From Casuarius casuarius (taxonomy: Eukaryota > Chordata > Aves > Casuariiformes > Casuariidae): DNA of 64,000 bases. Under the pieces are notes generated by a model. The model was given only the letters and a program-made list of their open reading frames with translations. It ran no database searches and was not told the origin of the DNA. Positions 44,816 through 57,099 of the stretch are shown here, one piece after another. Every line of letters begins with the position of its first letter. Position 1 is the first letter of the stretch. Position numbers and translations under genes: made by a program. The stretch is from positions 9,978,490 through 10,042,489 of the forward strand of contig PTFA01000011.1 in assembly GCA_003342895.1 (NCBI GenBank), given 5' to 3'.

Positions 44816-47800
44816 TTTTTTGAATTCCTCATTTGGAAATTACTTCAACTTTTTCCAAAGATACATTCTTACCTCTCCAAGTCTCCTGATCTTGATGTTT
44901 ATCCATGCATGGTTTTTTTTTGGGGGGGGGGAAGGGGCAGTCATTCTGAAGACCTGGAGATGGGGGTTGTGCACCACAGGGGAAGTGAAAGGGTTGTGGC
45001 TGCTAGTAGATGGACAGGAACTCCTTTTCTAGGGGAGTTTGTCAAGGAAGGGGCAGGACCTGAAGCCTTTGTCTTCGCTCCACTTCATTCAATCCCATTT
45101 GCTATTGGCAAGGACTGGTTATGCTTTGGGCACCCTGCACATGTTCCCAGAGGACAGTCAGCATTCCTCTGGAAACAGACCATCGTACAACCAGGAGAGG
45201 CAAGCAGCTGTGCATACATGTCAGTAACTAAAGAGAGCAACTGGCCTCAACTTTCCAGGGCCTTAGCCACCATGCAAAGTGATTTTACCCTCCAAAGATT
45301 AGCTATAGAAGAAAAAAATACATATTCTGTTCATTGCAAGCATAAAATATCTGATGACTAATTTTTTATGACATGTATATCTAGTTATGACTTCTGTCTT
45401 TGTTCCCAAACTCATGAAGGTAAATGTCATAACTGAGATCAGCCTTCATATATTTTAACATACTTGGAGGCTAATGTTTCTGCTGAAGCGAGTGTGCATG
45501 GCAAGAACATCTCATTTCTCAGGGTGCTTTATGTCAGGTGCTGTTTCAGATGATCTCTTTACATCTAGGTTGGAAGCACTGCTGTCTCTTGGCAAATACA
45601 CACTCCCTGAATCTAACATTCCCCACACTGACAGGCAGCAGGATGCATTTGAAAAGAATCTGAAGTGGCAACCCAGCGATTCTTTCTTGTCTTCTTGAAA
45701 GCAGCCTTCTTCTTTCCTGGGATGCCACAACAATCACTAGAAATATACTTAAAATATTCGGAAAGATTCAAAAAATTGAGGGGTTCTTGTCATAGCCTCC
45801 CACCATTGGCCAAAAAAGGGAAGGCACATCCTTAATTTCCAGGATAATTAATGCTCAGAAAATCAATAGTCTTGGAAGTTTCTTTTCTTATTTTATACAG
45901 TTCTTCATGGCTTAGATGCTGTCAGCCACAGCTATGAGATGTAGGTTTTGCACCTATGCCAGATTCCCTCTGTGGACGCCCTTCTTGCTGACCAGGTTTT
46001 GGTCCACTCATACTGAAAATACCACCTACAGCCAGCAGATTGCCTGTATTAATTCTAAGAGAATTGAAATCTAGAGCTGAAAGCACTCTTTTCCCCATCT
46101 TTTTTTTTTGAAGTGAAAGTTTTCATTCTAACTTTTCTCCTTGTAAATAAACCTGCCATTTGTGTGTGGTCGGCCACACGATGGCCTGAAGCTGACTTCT
46201 TGCTAAACTAAACAGCGCAGCAGTGCCCTGAGCTTATGATCCCATTCACCCCATTGGGGATCAGGAGACCAGTGCTCCACCACAACTGTGCCACACGCTC
46301 TGTGGGACCTCTTATTGGCTGTTTAAGCTTCAGACTTTCGAGATGCTGTCATTGTCCAACATCCATTCAAATCAACTGTGAATGGTGCAAGTACCCAGAA
46401 TTTAGGATGTTGGAGCTTTAGGCTCACTCAGACATTAGGAAAGAGATAGTGAAGAGCAGCGCTGCTGTCCAGGGAACAGACATGGGACTGTGAGCTCTAT
46501 GTTCAATCCATTCTCCCTGTCCTGTGGGATTTGTGTTTTGTTGTGGGTTCAGCATGAGAAAAATACATGGTTTTAGAAGCTTTTTGGATGTCTCGGTTTT
46601 GTGGTCAGGCATGTTCATGCATCATGTATCCTCTGAACATAAGATTCTTGCCATGTTTTCATTACCTGTGTTTTCCCATTAAGCCTGCTTAGCTTCTGGC
46701 AGATCTAAACTGGCTGAGAAACCTTCACAGAATAAAAGCCTGAGACACAGCAGCACCTACAGCTGTGAGGCAGTACTGACCTACTCCTGCAATCCCACTG
46801 GCCTCCTCTGTAAGAGAGAGATTAAAAAAAATCCCAAAGGGAAAAATGCCTGATGACCCCACTGATGGAGCAGAGGTCATGCTGGGTTAACCTCTCAGCA
46901 TCAAGAGCAGCCCCTAGATTAGTCATTCAGTGACTGTCTTCTTCAGTATGAATCCAAAGAGCTTTACCAAAGAGGAACCAGGTATTTTACTGCTAAAAAC
47001 AGTGATCCAGAATATCACACACAATGTACTCCTGAACAATGGTATTGGACTGGATTATTAAACCTAAAAGACCAGCAATGAATCAGAGTTACTCCACTGA
47101 CACAAAGGGTGGCTACAATTGTGTAATCAGTGCACCTACCCCAAAACTGAGACAGTTTCTTTGTACCAGTCACTGATGCTGTCCATATCTACTGAACTGC
47201 CCTGGGAAGGGAAGAGTCCTCTATTTTGCTTATCACAAAGATCTGGTGAGATCCTGTCTGCCCTCTGGACTTGAGCTGCCAGTTGCATTTTCAATAAAGG
47301 TTTCTGACCAGCATTGCTATTTCAGGTCTTCCTGGCTTCCTTTCTGGGAAACAATGCCATTTACAGCATGGGGGAGATGAAATCATCATGAGAAGTTGAC
47401 ACCTTTTTACATCCTGCTATAAAACAGGCTGAAGGAGAAGAGCAATATATCATTGTGGTGGTTACCTCCTTCAAACTGGACCTGCAGGGTTTGACAGGGA
47501 CCAGGGAAGTACTTGCCCCAAGATTGCTGCTGGCATGCAGCACATGTGAAGGGGCCAGTCTCTTCTGGAGCAATTTCTCTTCCACTGCTCAAACCCCCTA
47601 ACATCCTCCTCGTGTAATCTGTCAGGAAATTTTCCATGACCTTGGGTTTGTCCTCCCTCTGCACTGCGGGGCAGAGCATCTCTAGGCCTTGAAATATGCC
47701 TGTGGCACGCCATGTGCAGCTAACCCCTTCCCTGCCTACCTACTCCTCTTCCTCCTCTCCCAGCTTACGTTCTGCTCCCATTCCTGCCCAATTGATCAAG

Positions 47801-49240
47801 GACCAGGTAGCAACAGCAATGAAAGCAAAAACTTGCCTGAGAAGTGCCTTGAACTTGTCTTAGTGAGTCCTGGCTTGGCCTCATATGGCTTTCTTCTTCT
47901 GAAATGGCTGGAAGCGGCCCATGCTGATACAGTGGGAACAGAGGCAGGTGATTCAGCCTGGCTCCGTCTCCACTCTCCGCAGACCTTTCCAGCTCAGCCA
48001 GGCAATCCTTAGTGGGATGGAGAAAGAGAGGCAGTGGGGCTGCGCTGGTTCCAGGGTACCACATCCACCTTGCATGCTACTAAGATGTCTTGGGAGAAAT
48101 TCACATATTGGTAAGAGATCCGAGCAGAGAACATTTATCATTTTGGATGTAATGCAAGTGCTTTAGTTAAAAAAAAGTAAATCCAGCTTTAAAAAGAAGC
48201 ATGAGATGGATTCAGATGAGGATTAGTCAAATACCTTGCTTTGGGGGAATACACTTCACTTCTCTTTTAACTTTAATATCACATTAGAGACTGTTTGCTG
48301 GGATGGTGGATACTGTATTCTGAATACTTTATCGCCAGACTCTGAGAGCTACTGAAGTGTTTTGGATATAGAAATGAATAATGTATCACACACTCATTGC
48401 CTACCAGACTGATTTGTTTACTAATAATTTAGTTTAAAGTACATTATTGTTTTACTACTCACACACTGATTTACTTCCAAACACTGACTGAACAGATATC
48501 ATTAAATTAGAATAATTTTTAACTCTAAAAATGAATTGTTTACAATTCCTCTTTAGTAAGGCATTGGGCCTGAGCTGCAGATTATTTGTCTCTGGGATTA
48601 TGGGTCTAACAAGATCTTCAAGTTGATTATGTCTAGGCTATTTCAAAGACTTTCTTTTGTACCCAGTGTCCGTTCTAGCCCTCTTGTTACCCAGCTTGTC
48701 TGCAGAGAACCTCACCAAAGCAAGAAGAGTCTCCCAGCAGCAAATACTCTGTGAGATCCTGCCACAGAAATGCTGGCAAAGGCTCCATGGCTAGCTTTCC
48801 ACCATGGATTGACTCTCTTAGTCCTGTAAAGAATATCATATGCATCATTCTATATTTCTGCACACAGTTAACACAGTTAAAGGTAGATATTTCAGCATAT
48901 TTTTCAATGACTCTGTATAATGTTTTTGTGCTCATGATATTCAGAAGCAGAATTATGCACAGTTAGAACTCAGTGGAATCAAGTTTCTATGCTATAGCTG
49001 AAGAAATGTGGTGATGTTTAGGCCATGCTGCTAATAACTGTTGCATCTATTTACAGTAATTTTCAGCTAAAATTTATATATATATATTATTTTATATTTT
49101 TAATAAATAGAAAAGCTCATCTAATTTTGTAGTGATACCATGAAGGTAAATCTCTATGATGGCCTTACACAAGTTTCATCTTCTTTAGGATCGAAGCAGC
49201 TAAATGCATTCTTAATACCTGCATGTCATTCAGAAGTCTA
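44816..49240. other. Mostly unique non-coding sequence, 4.4 kb
   Basis: A T9 run directly followed by a G10 run lies at 44913-44931 and contaminates the 150-codon frame at 44909-45361. The part at 48230-48560 is AT-rich and non-repetitive (see its own entry). A TATATA patch lies at 49076-49088. Paired opposite-strand frames near 47360-48166 match nothing known. Confidence 0.5.
48230..48560. promoter_or_regulatory. Candidate conserved non-coding element (AT-rich)
   Basis: Non-repetitive AT-rich sequence with TAAT-containing words (actaataatttagttt, attaaattagaataattt) and no open frame. Similar in character to the block at 43.4 kb. The proposal rests on composition and word content alone. Confidence 0.25.
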
Positions 49241-49612
49241 GATAATAGGACCTATGAAGAAAGATGAACAAACTAGAGTTGTTCAGCATAAAACAGAGGG
49301 GCTGGGTGAAGGGAAAGAGCACAGTAATATTCTTCAAAGATAGAAAAGGCTGCTGCAAAGGCAGAAACTGATTATTTTCCACGGATGTGGCAGATAAGAA
49401 TTCATAGATTAAAACTGAAGCAGGAAATATTCAGTTTAACCAATTAGGAAAAGTTTTTTTATAATTTTGTAGATAGTAGAGCACTGGAGTGGTTTGCTTT
49501 GGGCAATTGCAGGGTCTCCGTCATGGCAAGCTGGAAGAACTGACTGGACAAGCAGCTGTGGGAAGCAAGACAAAGCTGACCCTGATGGGGCTGGAGGACA
49601 GACCAGCTCACC
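49241..49612 (+). mobile_element. Ancient CR1-type LINE fragment, plus strand
   Basis: The collinear blocks 'ggacctatgaagaaagatgaacaaacta' region, 'gagttgttcagcataaa' (the LFSLEK block), 'gggtgaagggaaagagcacagtaatattcttcaaa', 'gtagagcactggagtggtttgctttgggcaattgcagg' (the [10 protein letters not shown] block), 'ggaagaactgactggacaagc' and the tail follow the ORF2 C-terminal and 3' order of CR1. It is strongly diverged, with no open frame. Confidence 0.75.
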
Positions 49613-51262
49613 TCCATAGTTTTCTACAGCCTTTTTCTAAGCTTCTGCGTTGTTTATAGCTCAAGAGCGCAGTGCAGAAACTATGGCGTACACTGCATGC
49701 ACATGCTAATGCCTTCAGATATTGGCCTATAAAGAAAATAAATGTATTCTGGTTTTTTTGTGTTTTTTTTTTTTACATTTTCAGTACTTGTATTTTGGAA
49801 TAATTACAACATTCCTGGGATGGGGCGTGGTCTGGATTTGCTGCTGGACTTTCTCAGTCTCCATCTGCTCTTTACCCAGCACAGTGATCTGAGAAGGGTT
49901 TGGAAGAAGAGGAAGAAGCACTGTGTCTATGCAGCATACACATCTTCATTCGAGATAAATGGGGCCAAAGAATATTTGCTCTATAGGTAGGAAATTACCT
50001 GCCTCTGGTGTTACATCACTTAATTTGCTACAAAGAAGAAACTGAGGTTTAGCAAAACCTCAGAATTGGCTACCCAGTAGGAATGCTTACAAATCCTCCA
50101 AAGAGAAAATCGATGCAAGCTGTAGGACTCCAAAGGGTTTTAGTAGACGATCGTTTGTTTATTTTCCTCCCCGTATGAACTTAGAGAAGTTAACACTGTT
50201 GGAGAATAGGAATCCATTCTGACACTGCTGTCAGGGATAAGAACTAGGAAAAGACTCTACAGCTTAAAGGACGAGAAAGAAATTAAACTGCAGCATAATA
50301 AAACCCAATATCCCAGCTGCAGGCTCATCCAATCTAATTGTTGGACTCATTATTCCCAAAGCCTTCTGAAACCTTGGAATGAAAGAAAGAACTCGGAGAG
50401 AAAAGAAAGTTTCCAGCCTGGAGGAGTGAAAGGAATGTCACGTCTATTTAAAAAGGGAGAGGGGACAGTGAAACAGAAGGCAATCCTGCATGCCAAGCAG
50501 ATCCTGAAAAATAAGAGCTAGTGTTGTCAGAAGATGAATTTTTCTGAAACAGCTCTGATAACATTAATTCTGAAGCCAGGCATAATGGCAGCAATTTGAG
50601 AGCTTTGAAGCTCACTTTGATGCAAATATAGAGCAAGAGCTAGAACAGCGGTTCCCACTTACAGGCAACACAGGGCCCAAGAGGCCTTCCAGCTTTGCAC
50701 CAGGCTACCACAGAGGAGAAAACTACAACTTAGCTAACATGGACCACAAAAGGGCATGTTGCTCACAGAACCATAGGGATTAAATGGCAGCAAATGTGTT
50801 GGTCAGTAGGGACGAGGTGAGCAGGAGGTAGCAGCTAGAATCAGCTGGAAGGAGGTAGAGGAAGGACCATGGTCACCCACAGACCAGCACCTGATGGATA
50901 CAGCTGCCTGTGGGCCAGCCCATGTGGAAAGGCACTGAGATTAAAAACATTCTAGGGATAAAAACAATTTAACATATTGAGGAAAAAGGCTTTTCCAACA
51001 GAGAAAGAGGGTGGGTTCACCATCTGCAGTTGTCTTCATAAGCACTTATGTTCCTGGGAAGTGTCATGAATATTCCTGTGCTCAGCAAAGGAAGGAATTC
51101 CGTGTCTGGTGTGCAGACATACATGATTTTGTATGACAAAGTGCTGCAGCTTTCACAGAATAGTCAAAGCCTCAACAAGATCATCTAACAACTTCTGATT
51201 ATTTACCTGTAATCACTACTCTATGCCTCAAAGATGTATTCTTTGGTGCACTGATAACTCAA
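49613..51262. other. Non-coding unique sequence, no gene seen
   Basis: A T run lies near 49762-49774. Around 50645 a 'cagcggttcccac' word recalls a hAT end but is too short to call. No gene, RNA or other repeat is recognised. Confidence 0.5.
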
Positions 51263-51545
51263 CACGAATCACAGTACCATGTAGGACAGAAGGATCCTCT
51301 GGAAGTCCCTAGTCCAACCTCCTGCTCAAACCAGGGCAAGTGAAAGCAGGTTGCTCTGAGGTCTGTCCAGCTGAGTTTTGAATGTCTCCAAGGATGGCGA
51401 TCTCACAGCCTTTCTGCGTTCCTGGTCCAGTGTTTGACCATCCTTAAGGCAATTTTTTTTTCCTTCTATCTAAGGAGAATTTCCTTTGCTCCAGCTTGTT
51501 GTGTCCCATCCTCCCCTATGCACCTCGAGAGGAGTCTTCTCTGCA
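51263..51545 (-). mobile_element. CR1 LINE, minus strand, 3' half of a split copy
   Basis: It starts with a worn terminal repeat ('cacgaatcacagtacc') and 'ggatcctctggaagtccctagtccaacctcctgctcaaa', followed by 'gagttttgaatgtctccaaggatgg' and 'ttctgcgttcctggtccagtg'. It runs to 'gagaggagtcttctctgc', i.e. the 3' untranslated region and ORF2 C-terminus read in complement. The CR1 order then stops and resumes at about 52208, after a GC-rich block. Confidence 0.9.
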
Positions 51546-52205
51546 CGCTCGGAGACACACTGCACAGGCAAGAACAGACTGGGAGGTGGGGTAGCCTTCA
51601 AGTCAGGGTCTGCCTGGGGTCGCTGCCCAGAGGGCAAAGTCCGGGGTGCATTATGGCTCCTAATACGGTCTTGTGCACAGCCCTAGTACAGACCAAGGAA
51701 GTCACCTGCAGACGACCTCAAGCACTGCCCTCCAGCCCCTGCAAAAGCGGAGTGAACTGGAGCAAACCAGTTCAAGCAAGCTGCTGCATCTCAGGGCAAA
51801 TGTGATTGGATGACTTAAACTGTAGAGTTGGCAGTGATATGCTGGAGACCCGCTGCAACACGAGGAGAGGCAGCCCGCAGGCTGCTAAAGCAGGACGGAT
51901 CGCCACAACATGGGGACCCCTACCCTGCAGCTGGCTGCCAGACCCGCCCCCCCGGGGCTGGGGACACCCGCGCCGAAGGACTGCAGGGAAAACATGCAGG
52001 CAGGTGCCCCTATGGGGCGAGAGCAGCGAGTCACTGTGTGCCGAAATCTGATGCAGCATTTTTTTGTTATTTATTATCACTTCATTGTAATACAGGGAGT
52101 TTTACATTGCTCCAACCTCATGTGTGCAAATCCTCCTTCCGGTCAGGATCTGAAGGAACTCAGTTGACACGCCACAGGGCGTCACACCCTCCATCAGGCA
52201 GCTGT
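51546..52205. other. GC/CpG-rich block inserted in a CR1 copy
   Basis: About 650 bases separate two collinear parts of one CR1. Roughly 80 bases of the expected CR1 sequence are missing at the junction. The block is GC- and CpG-richer than its surroundings (about two dozen CpG by eye), whereas the CR1 around it is well decayed. Several short frames are open on both strands and a 216-codon plus frame (51828-52478) continues into antisense CR1, so I do not regard it as a gene. It could be a solo LTR or another insertion, or a locally duplicated sequence. No TG...CA ends or target duplication was found. Confidence 0.5.
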
Positions 52206-52207
52206 GG

Positions 52208-52712
52208 CTTCACCTTCTCTTCAGCCCGAACAGACCCAGCTTTCTCAGCCTCTCCTCATATGTCCTGTGCTCCAGCCCTGATCATTTTTGTGACCTCCAC
52301 TGGACTCTCTGGCTTGCACTGGGAGCCCCAAACTGGACCACCACTGCACATGGGGTCTCATCAGTGCCAAATAGATGGCAAGGATCCCTTTCCTTGCCCT
52401 GCTAGTTGCACTCTAGCTAGCACAACCCAGGATGCAGTTGGCACAATTGGGCCTTGGTTTGCAAGGGCACAGTGTTAACTCATGCTTAACTTCTTGTCTA
52501 CCAACAGTCCCAGGACCTTTTTTGCAAGGTTGCTTTCTAGCTGCCCCCAGCATGTCCTTCTGCACTGGATTACTCTCTTCCAGGGCAGGGTTTTGCCTTT
52601 GGCTTCACTGAATTTCATAAGGTTCACATCAGCCCATTTCTCCAGCCTGTCAGGTCCCTCTAAGTAACAGCCCTGACCTCCAGTGTGTCAAGTGTTCCCC
52701 CCAATTTGGAAG
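52208..52712 (-). mobile_element. CR1 LINE, minus strand, 5' half of a split copy
   Basis: It resumes CR1 with 'ttcagcccgaacagacccagctttctcagcctctcctcatatg' and 'cctccactggactctct'. It then continues with 'ggagccccaaactgga', 'tctagctagcacaacccaggatgcagttggc', 'gtctaccaacagtcccaggacc' and 'ctgacctccagtgtgtcaag' to about 52712. These are complements of the RT-thumb and C-terminal ORF2 region. With 51263-51545 it makes one CR1 of about 0.8 kb. Confidence 0.9.
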
Positions 52713-53379
52713 GAAGATACCCTAAAGGCTGGGCTGTCAAGGAGAGCAGTTTTATCCTGCAATAGCTACAAGCCTGCTGGTATGCTTCTATGCAATTTAA
52801 AATTAATAAGATTTTTTTTAATTGAAGGGTAGCGGGAGTCTACATTTCCTGATCCAGACTTTACACAAACTAATACTTCTGATGCCTGACCTGCTCGTAT
52901 ATCTAAATATCTATTTCCTCATTCATATTAGAGCTGGTAGAATTAATACATTATTCGGTGATTGAGTCCTCCCATCCATGATCCAAACCCATTTTCTTGA
53001 AATGTATTCATTGCTTCCTAGTGTTTGTTGACTTGTTATGTGAAGGACATTCAGCCTATATAGAGTATTTGGGAACATTTTGCTTTGTTTGCAAAACATT
53101 ATCTGTGGTGGGGAGGTCATTTGAGTCTCAGAGTATTGTTCCCACTACCCAAATCTTTTGAAATGAAGGATTAGTGAATTACAAATGCAGAGATTTAATA
53201 CCAAGTAATAGCTGTGGAATACTGATAATAAGTAGTCAGTTCCACTTCTAGTTGTCACACGAGCACCCTCATTAACTTTTGCTCTGGGGTGAGGAAGAGC
53301 TTGTTTTCCAAAGGTTGATGCCGGTGAATTTACCTTAATGCCCATGGCTAAAGGCTAAGAAGAGGAGTCAGTGGGACTG
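52713..53379. other. Non-coding unique sequence, no gene seen
   Basis: AT-rich ordinary sequence; no coding frame above 66 codons and no repeat is recognised. Confidence 0.55.
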
Positions 53380-53420
53380 CACACACACGCGTGCGCGCAC
53401 ACACACACACACACACACAA
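53380..53420. repeat. (CA)n with (CG) core microsatellite
   Basis: CA units flank a CGCGTGCGCG piece (53388-53399). It is an unbroken alternating purine-pyrimidine tract of about 40 bases. The His/Thr-repeat frames on both strands are its translations. Confidence 0.95.
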
Positions 53421-56134
53421 GCATTTCAAATGGGAACATACCTTCATGAACACATTTTTCATACAGGTGGCATTTGCATTGTATCTAGTTGAAAAAGCTC
53501 GTATTATGTTTATAAGTATTCTAGGGATAACTAAGGAATACCTTAGAGAAAAGGCCACTTACTCAGGTCAGCACTGAGATTTTCTCTGTCCTTAATGCCA
53601 CCCTGGTATAAGACCATGTCACTGCCAGGTGAGGTTCAGCCCCAGGGAGCTCCTGAGCTTGGCCAGAGCCCTGTGTGACCATGTACTTGAGTGTAAGGAG
53701 CACTGACAGGGCTGGTCTCAGGACCTTGCTGGGTCTCCGGAGAGCTCCAGATCTGCCTTCTGGGTACCCACAGGATAACAAGGTGGCCTGTCTTCCCTCT
53801 GGCTTGCTAGCGCTGGACTAGCTGGATCCATTCCCATCACTGGCATCAAGGAGCACACGTGACTTGGACGTCTCCTCACCTGCATCCCTGTCCACCCTGC
53901 TAAAAAAATCCCAGTCAATCTTCCTCATTAGAGAGCTAACGAAATGGGAGCAATTTGGCCTTGACTAGTTGCTGGAGGTCTGATCTTCCTGCTTCTGGCT
54001 GCAAAGGGTCTTAAGGTGAAGGATTTACAACTTTTTGGAGGGATAGGGTTATATTTCATGAGAAGGGACATTGAGGACCTGAAACTTTTTCTCTTTGTTC
54101 CACTCTAGAAATCCCTGTTGATTCATTACAGTTTGTCCTTCTTACTGGGGTAATGAAATGTAAATGTTTATGTTGATATATAAAGATAGCAACATGGATT
54201 TTCTTTTCTGCAGTAGACTTGATTACTATCAAGCTCCCAAAGCCTTCCTGAGGTCTTTTTCTATTGTATTGTGGCACCTTTTCAAACTCACAGCTTTTTC
54301 CTAATTGTATTTTCTGCTGAGAGAAGCATGTGGAAGAATTTGAAAAGGATGCGGGTGAGCTCTCAGAGGGGCCATTTCAATACATTAAAATGTTGAGACA
54401 CTGCAATTTTACAAAGACAGTACTTTGCAAATTACATATTTGCAAAAACTTGAGATGAAATTGTAAATATAATACTGCAAGCAGAGTTCTTTCACATTTA
54501 TTATTATTTCCTCTAGATTTGTATCTCATATTAGATCCCTGGGGTTTTGGCAGTTTGCAGGTATTTTGACACTATCTGTATTCCTATTTTAGTGTATGGT
54601 ACCCTCAATATGCTTATAGGAATGAATGAGCAGGCCTGGTTAAAATGTATAGGTGTGGTAAGTATGTTCAAAATCGAAGCCAACTTCTTTAATGTTTAAA
54701 GAACGTATTTGTCTCTTTGTGTTAAATCTACACTAGTCATGAACCTGAACAAGAAACTCCAGACTGGAAACCCTCGTGAGAGAAGTGAAGCAATTGATAT
54801 CTACAGCTAAATCTTACAGCTAAATCTAACTCCATTTTTTTACGCCCTTTTCTGGTCTGTAGAGTGGGACAAAAGCAGGGCCTGAGGTTGTACTATTGCA
54901 ATAGTTCAAATCCTCAAGATGTAAAAATCACTAGAAACCTTAATGGTGCTCATGCTATTCCAACCTGAGACACCAAAATCACCCCAGAGGCTATTGGATA
55001 ATCTCTTGCTGGTTACACAAACAGTCTGTCCCAGGTCATATGCTGGTCCTAGAGCAGCCACCTCCTTGTTAAGCTGCTTAGAGTTATTGATTTATTTAGA
55101 CAGCGTGTTAATTATTATAGAATCCATGAAAAGGCTTGATTTCTTTTTCTTAATGAACGGTGTTCCTCAGTTAATCTTGGCTTTGTTGCGAATGCAGGAA
55201 TGAGTCTAACTACCAAGGAAATTGATTTTTTAGATTCAGTGTGTTTACGTTCAGCACAACTTCAGCATTTCCTTGTTTGCTAAAGAAAGGGATACAGATA
55301 AAATTGGAGCAGGCTTTTCCCTAGAGGTGATTACTTAGTGGTTTAAACATCAAGTTTGCAATAGTGCCTGGAACTACAAGTCTGCCTAAGTCTCGCTTTC
55401 CAACTGTTTAAGGAATGTGAATTAAATTCTAGTTTAGTGAAAGGGTTTTCTAGAAATATCCTGGATGAGTCCTCCAGATCCAGGAATATGAGGATAATAA
55501 ATATGCATTGACATGGGACTGAAGGCCAGAGGTCTGTCTTGGATCTCCTGCATCCTTTCTGTGGCCCTATGTCAGGAATTTCAGGTTTCTGTGACAGAGT
55601 TTCTCTTCCCATCCTTTGCTTTTCTGACAGTCAAGCACTAGAAATGCCACCCTGACTTTAATCCCTTGGGAAATGCACATTTCAGCAAGCAAGCAGAAGT
55701 CTCAGAGCATTTCCAATCAAAGGAAGCATTAAATTTTTAATCAAAAATGTATGTTTTTTACTTTTGTCATTTTTCTGGGAAAAGGATAAGCTTGGGGCAT
55801 TTCCTGGCTCAAAATTTGAAAAGTAGAATTTCAAAGTTGTCTAAAATTTTATGATAACATTTTCAAATGCTTATTGATGATAAAAAATGCTTTAATGACT
55901 AAATGGAAGAACCTGATTCTGGAAACACAAACCTAGGTTTTCTTCAGACAGTGGCTCACTTTGCTTTTTAGATTGTTGACTTGGGACTTTCCTGTATATT
56001 TTTTGATCTTTGAAATATCTTTTTCCTGTTATAACATAAAGAAAAGTCCATTCCATGAGTCTAGCCCCTTTTTCTTTGGTATTTCCCTCTACAAGCTGAC
56101 AGAGAGCTCACCCCATAGCTGAACTCCCATTTTT
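53421..56134. other. Non-coding unique sequence, no gene seen
   Basis: AT-rich parts at 54290-54720 and 55700-56060. A 13-base exact tandem duplication lies at 54802-54827. No coding frame above 89 codons and no family resemblance. Confidence 0.5.
54802..54827. repeat. 13-bp exact tandem duplication
   Basis: The unit tacagctaaatct occurs twice in direct succession without mismatch. Confidence 0.9.
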
Positions 56135-56162
56135 GGGGGGGGGGGGGGGCATGGGAGGGAGG
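56135..56162. repeat. G-run tract (15 G) with trailing G-triplets
   Basis: Fifteen consecutive G (56135-56149) are followed by catgggagggagg. There are enough closely spaced G-runs for a quadruplex fold. Exact length is likely error-prone in sequencing. Confidence 0.95.
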
Positions 56163-56634
56163 AAGAATATACCCTTTCTTCTGAAGGAGCCAGGGACCAC
56201 CTTCTGGCCAGGATTCAGAACCATGAACCACCCCTTGGGGTTACAGGCCAAAGCCGTTCAACCCTGCCATAATAAATGAAGAAATAAAGCTGTCCAAGGG
56301 CCCCACCAGCCCTGGGACTAGTGCACTCATTTGGGAGACATCAGGCTAAAATAAAGCCTCCTAAAACATGACTTTGGATCTCCTACTGAGGAGCCCAATT
56401 GCAAAACTGCATTTTGAGGTGTTTCCCTTAAGCCCTGTGACCCTCATGTGGCTGCTCTGCTGAGCACAAATGAGTTTTGGAGCGGAATTTGAACTTCTCC
56501 TGCCATACCTAACTGCCATGGCCTGGGAGGCCAATTCCTTGCTCATTCTTTCTCTCAGGGTTAATGAATTTATTGTTTAAGATTCCTCAACCCACATATG
56601 TCCACAAACCCAGTTCTTCAGGTAGAAGAGATGC
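56163..56634. other. Non-coding unique sequence, possible SINE pieces
   Basis: The segment 56455-56525 ('ggagcggaatttgaacttctcctgccatacctaact') has the flavour of a tRNA-related SINE head in complement, but is too diverged to call. No gene is seen. Confidence 0.4.
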
Positions 56635-56745
56635 CCATTCACGTCCTTGCTCTAAATCAAGCAGGGAAGGGATATGACCCCAAGTCTTCCCATGTGCCCT
56701 CTCAGTGCCTGAGCTATGGAGCAAAAGCAGCACTGCGTTGAAGCT
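56635..56745 (-). mobile_element. tRNA-derived SINE/MIR-like head, minus strand
   Basis: The words 'gggatatgaccccaagtcttcccatgtgccctctcagtgcctgagctatggagc' follow the complement of the amniote MIR-type SINE head (consensus flavour 'gctctatagcccagtggtt.gcact...gggagacctgggttcaaatccc'). The B-box-like part is at about 56670-56682 in complement. Diverged; assignment by eye. Confidence 0.5.
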
Positions 56746-57099
56746 GAAGCATGCAGAAAGTCAGGCAAAAAGCCCCTGAGATGCAAATCACATAGGGTGA
56801 AAGCCCGAGAAGAGCTCTGACCAGCTTGTGGCCATTCAGGTTTTCAGCACTTACAAACGTGCCTGGAGGCAGAAATTTTAATGCCTCCAGGATGGTGGTG
56901 TTTCCTGGACATATGCACCCCCAGGATCCACTGGGAAAAATATAAATGTAATATTTCAACTTAGGTCCCTAGAATGACAGTCAAATACCTGTACCCCTTC
57001 ACAAATCTAACCTTAAGCATATGTGCACGTCTTCACTTTGTTCTTCTCCTCAGTCTCCTCCACAATGCGTTTGAATCCTAGATGAAAACTTGTTCAGCA
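56746..57099. other. Non-coding unique sequence, no gene seen
   Basis: The 81-codon minus frame at 56714-56959 overlaps the SINE-like relic and has no family resemblance. Confidence 0.5.

Noticed and set aside
44909..45361. 150-codon plus-strand frame
   Set aside because: Its start is made by the T9-G10 homopolymer tract (FFWGGGRG), an overlapping frame is open beside it, and no family is recognised.
51828..52478. 216-codon plus-strand frame, the longest in the window
   Set aside because: Its 3' half is antisense CR1 (52208-52478) and its 5' half lies in the unexplained GC-rich block. The composition explains the lack of stops.
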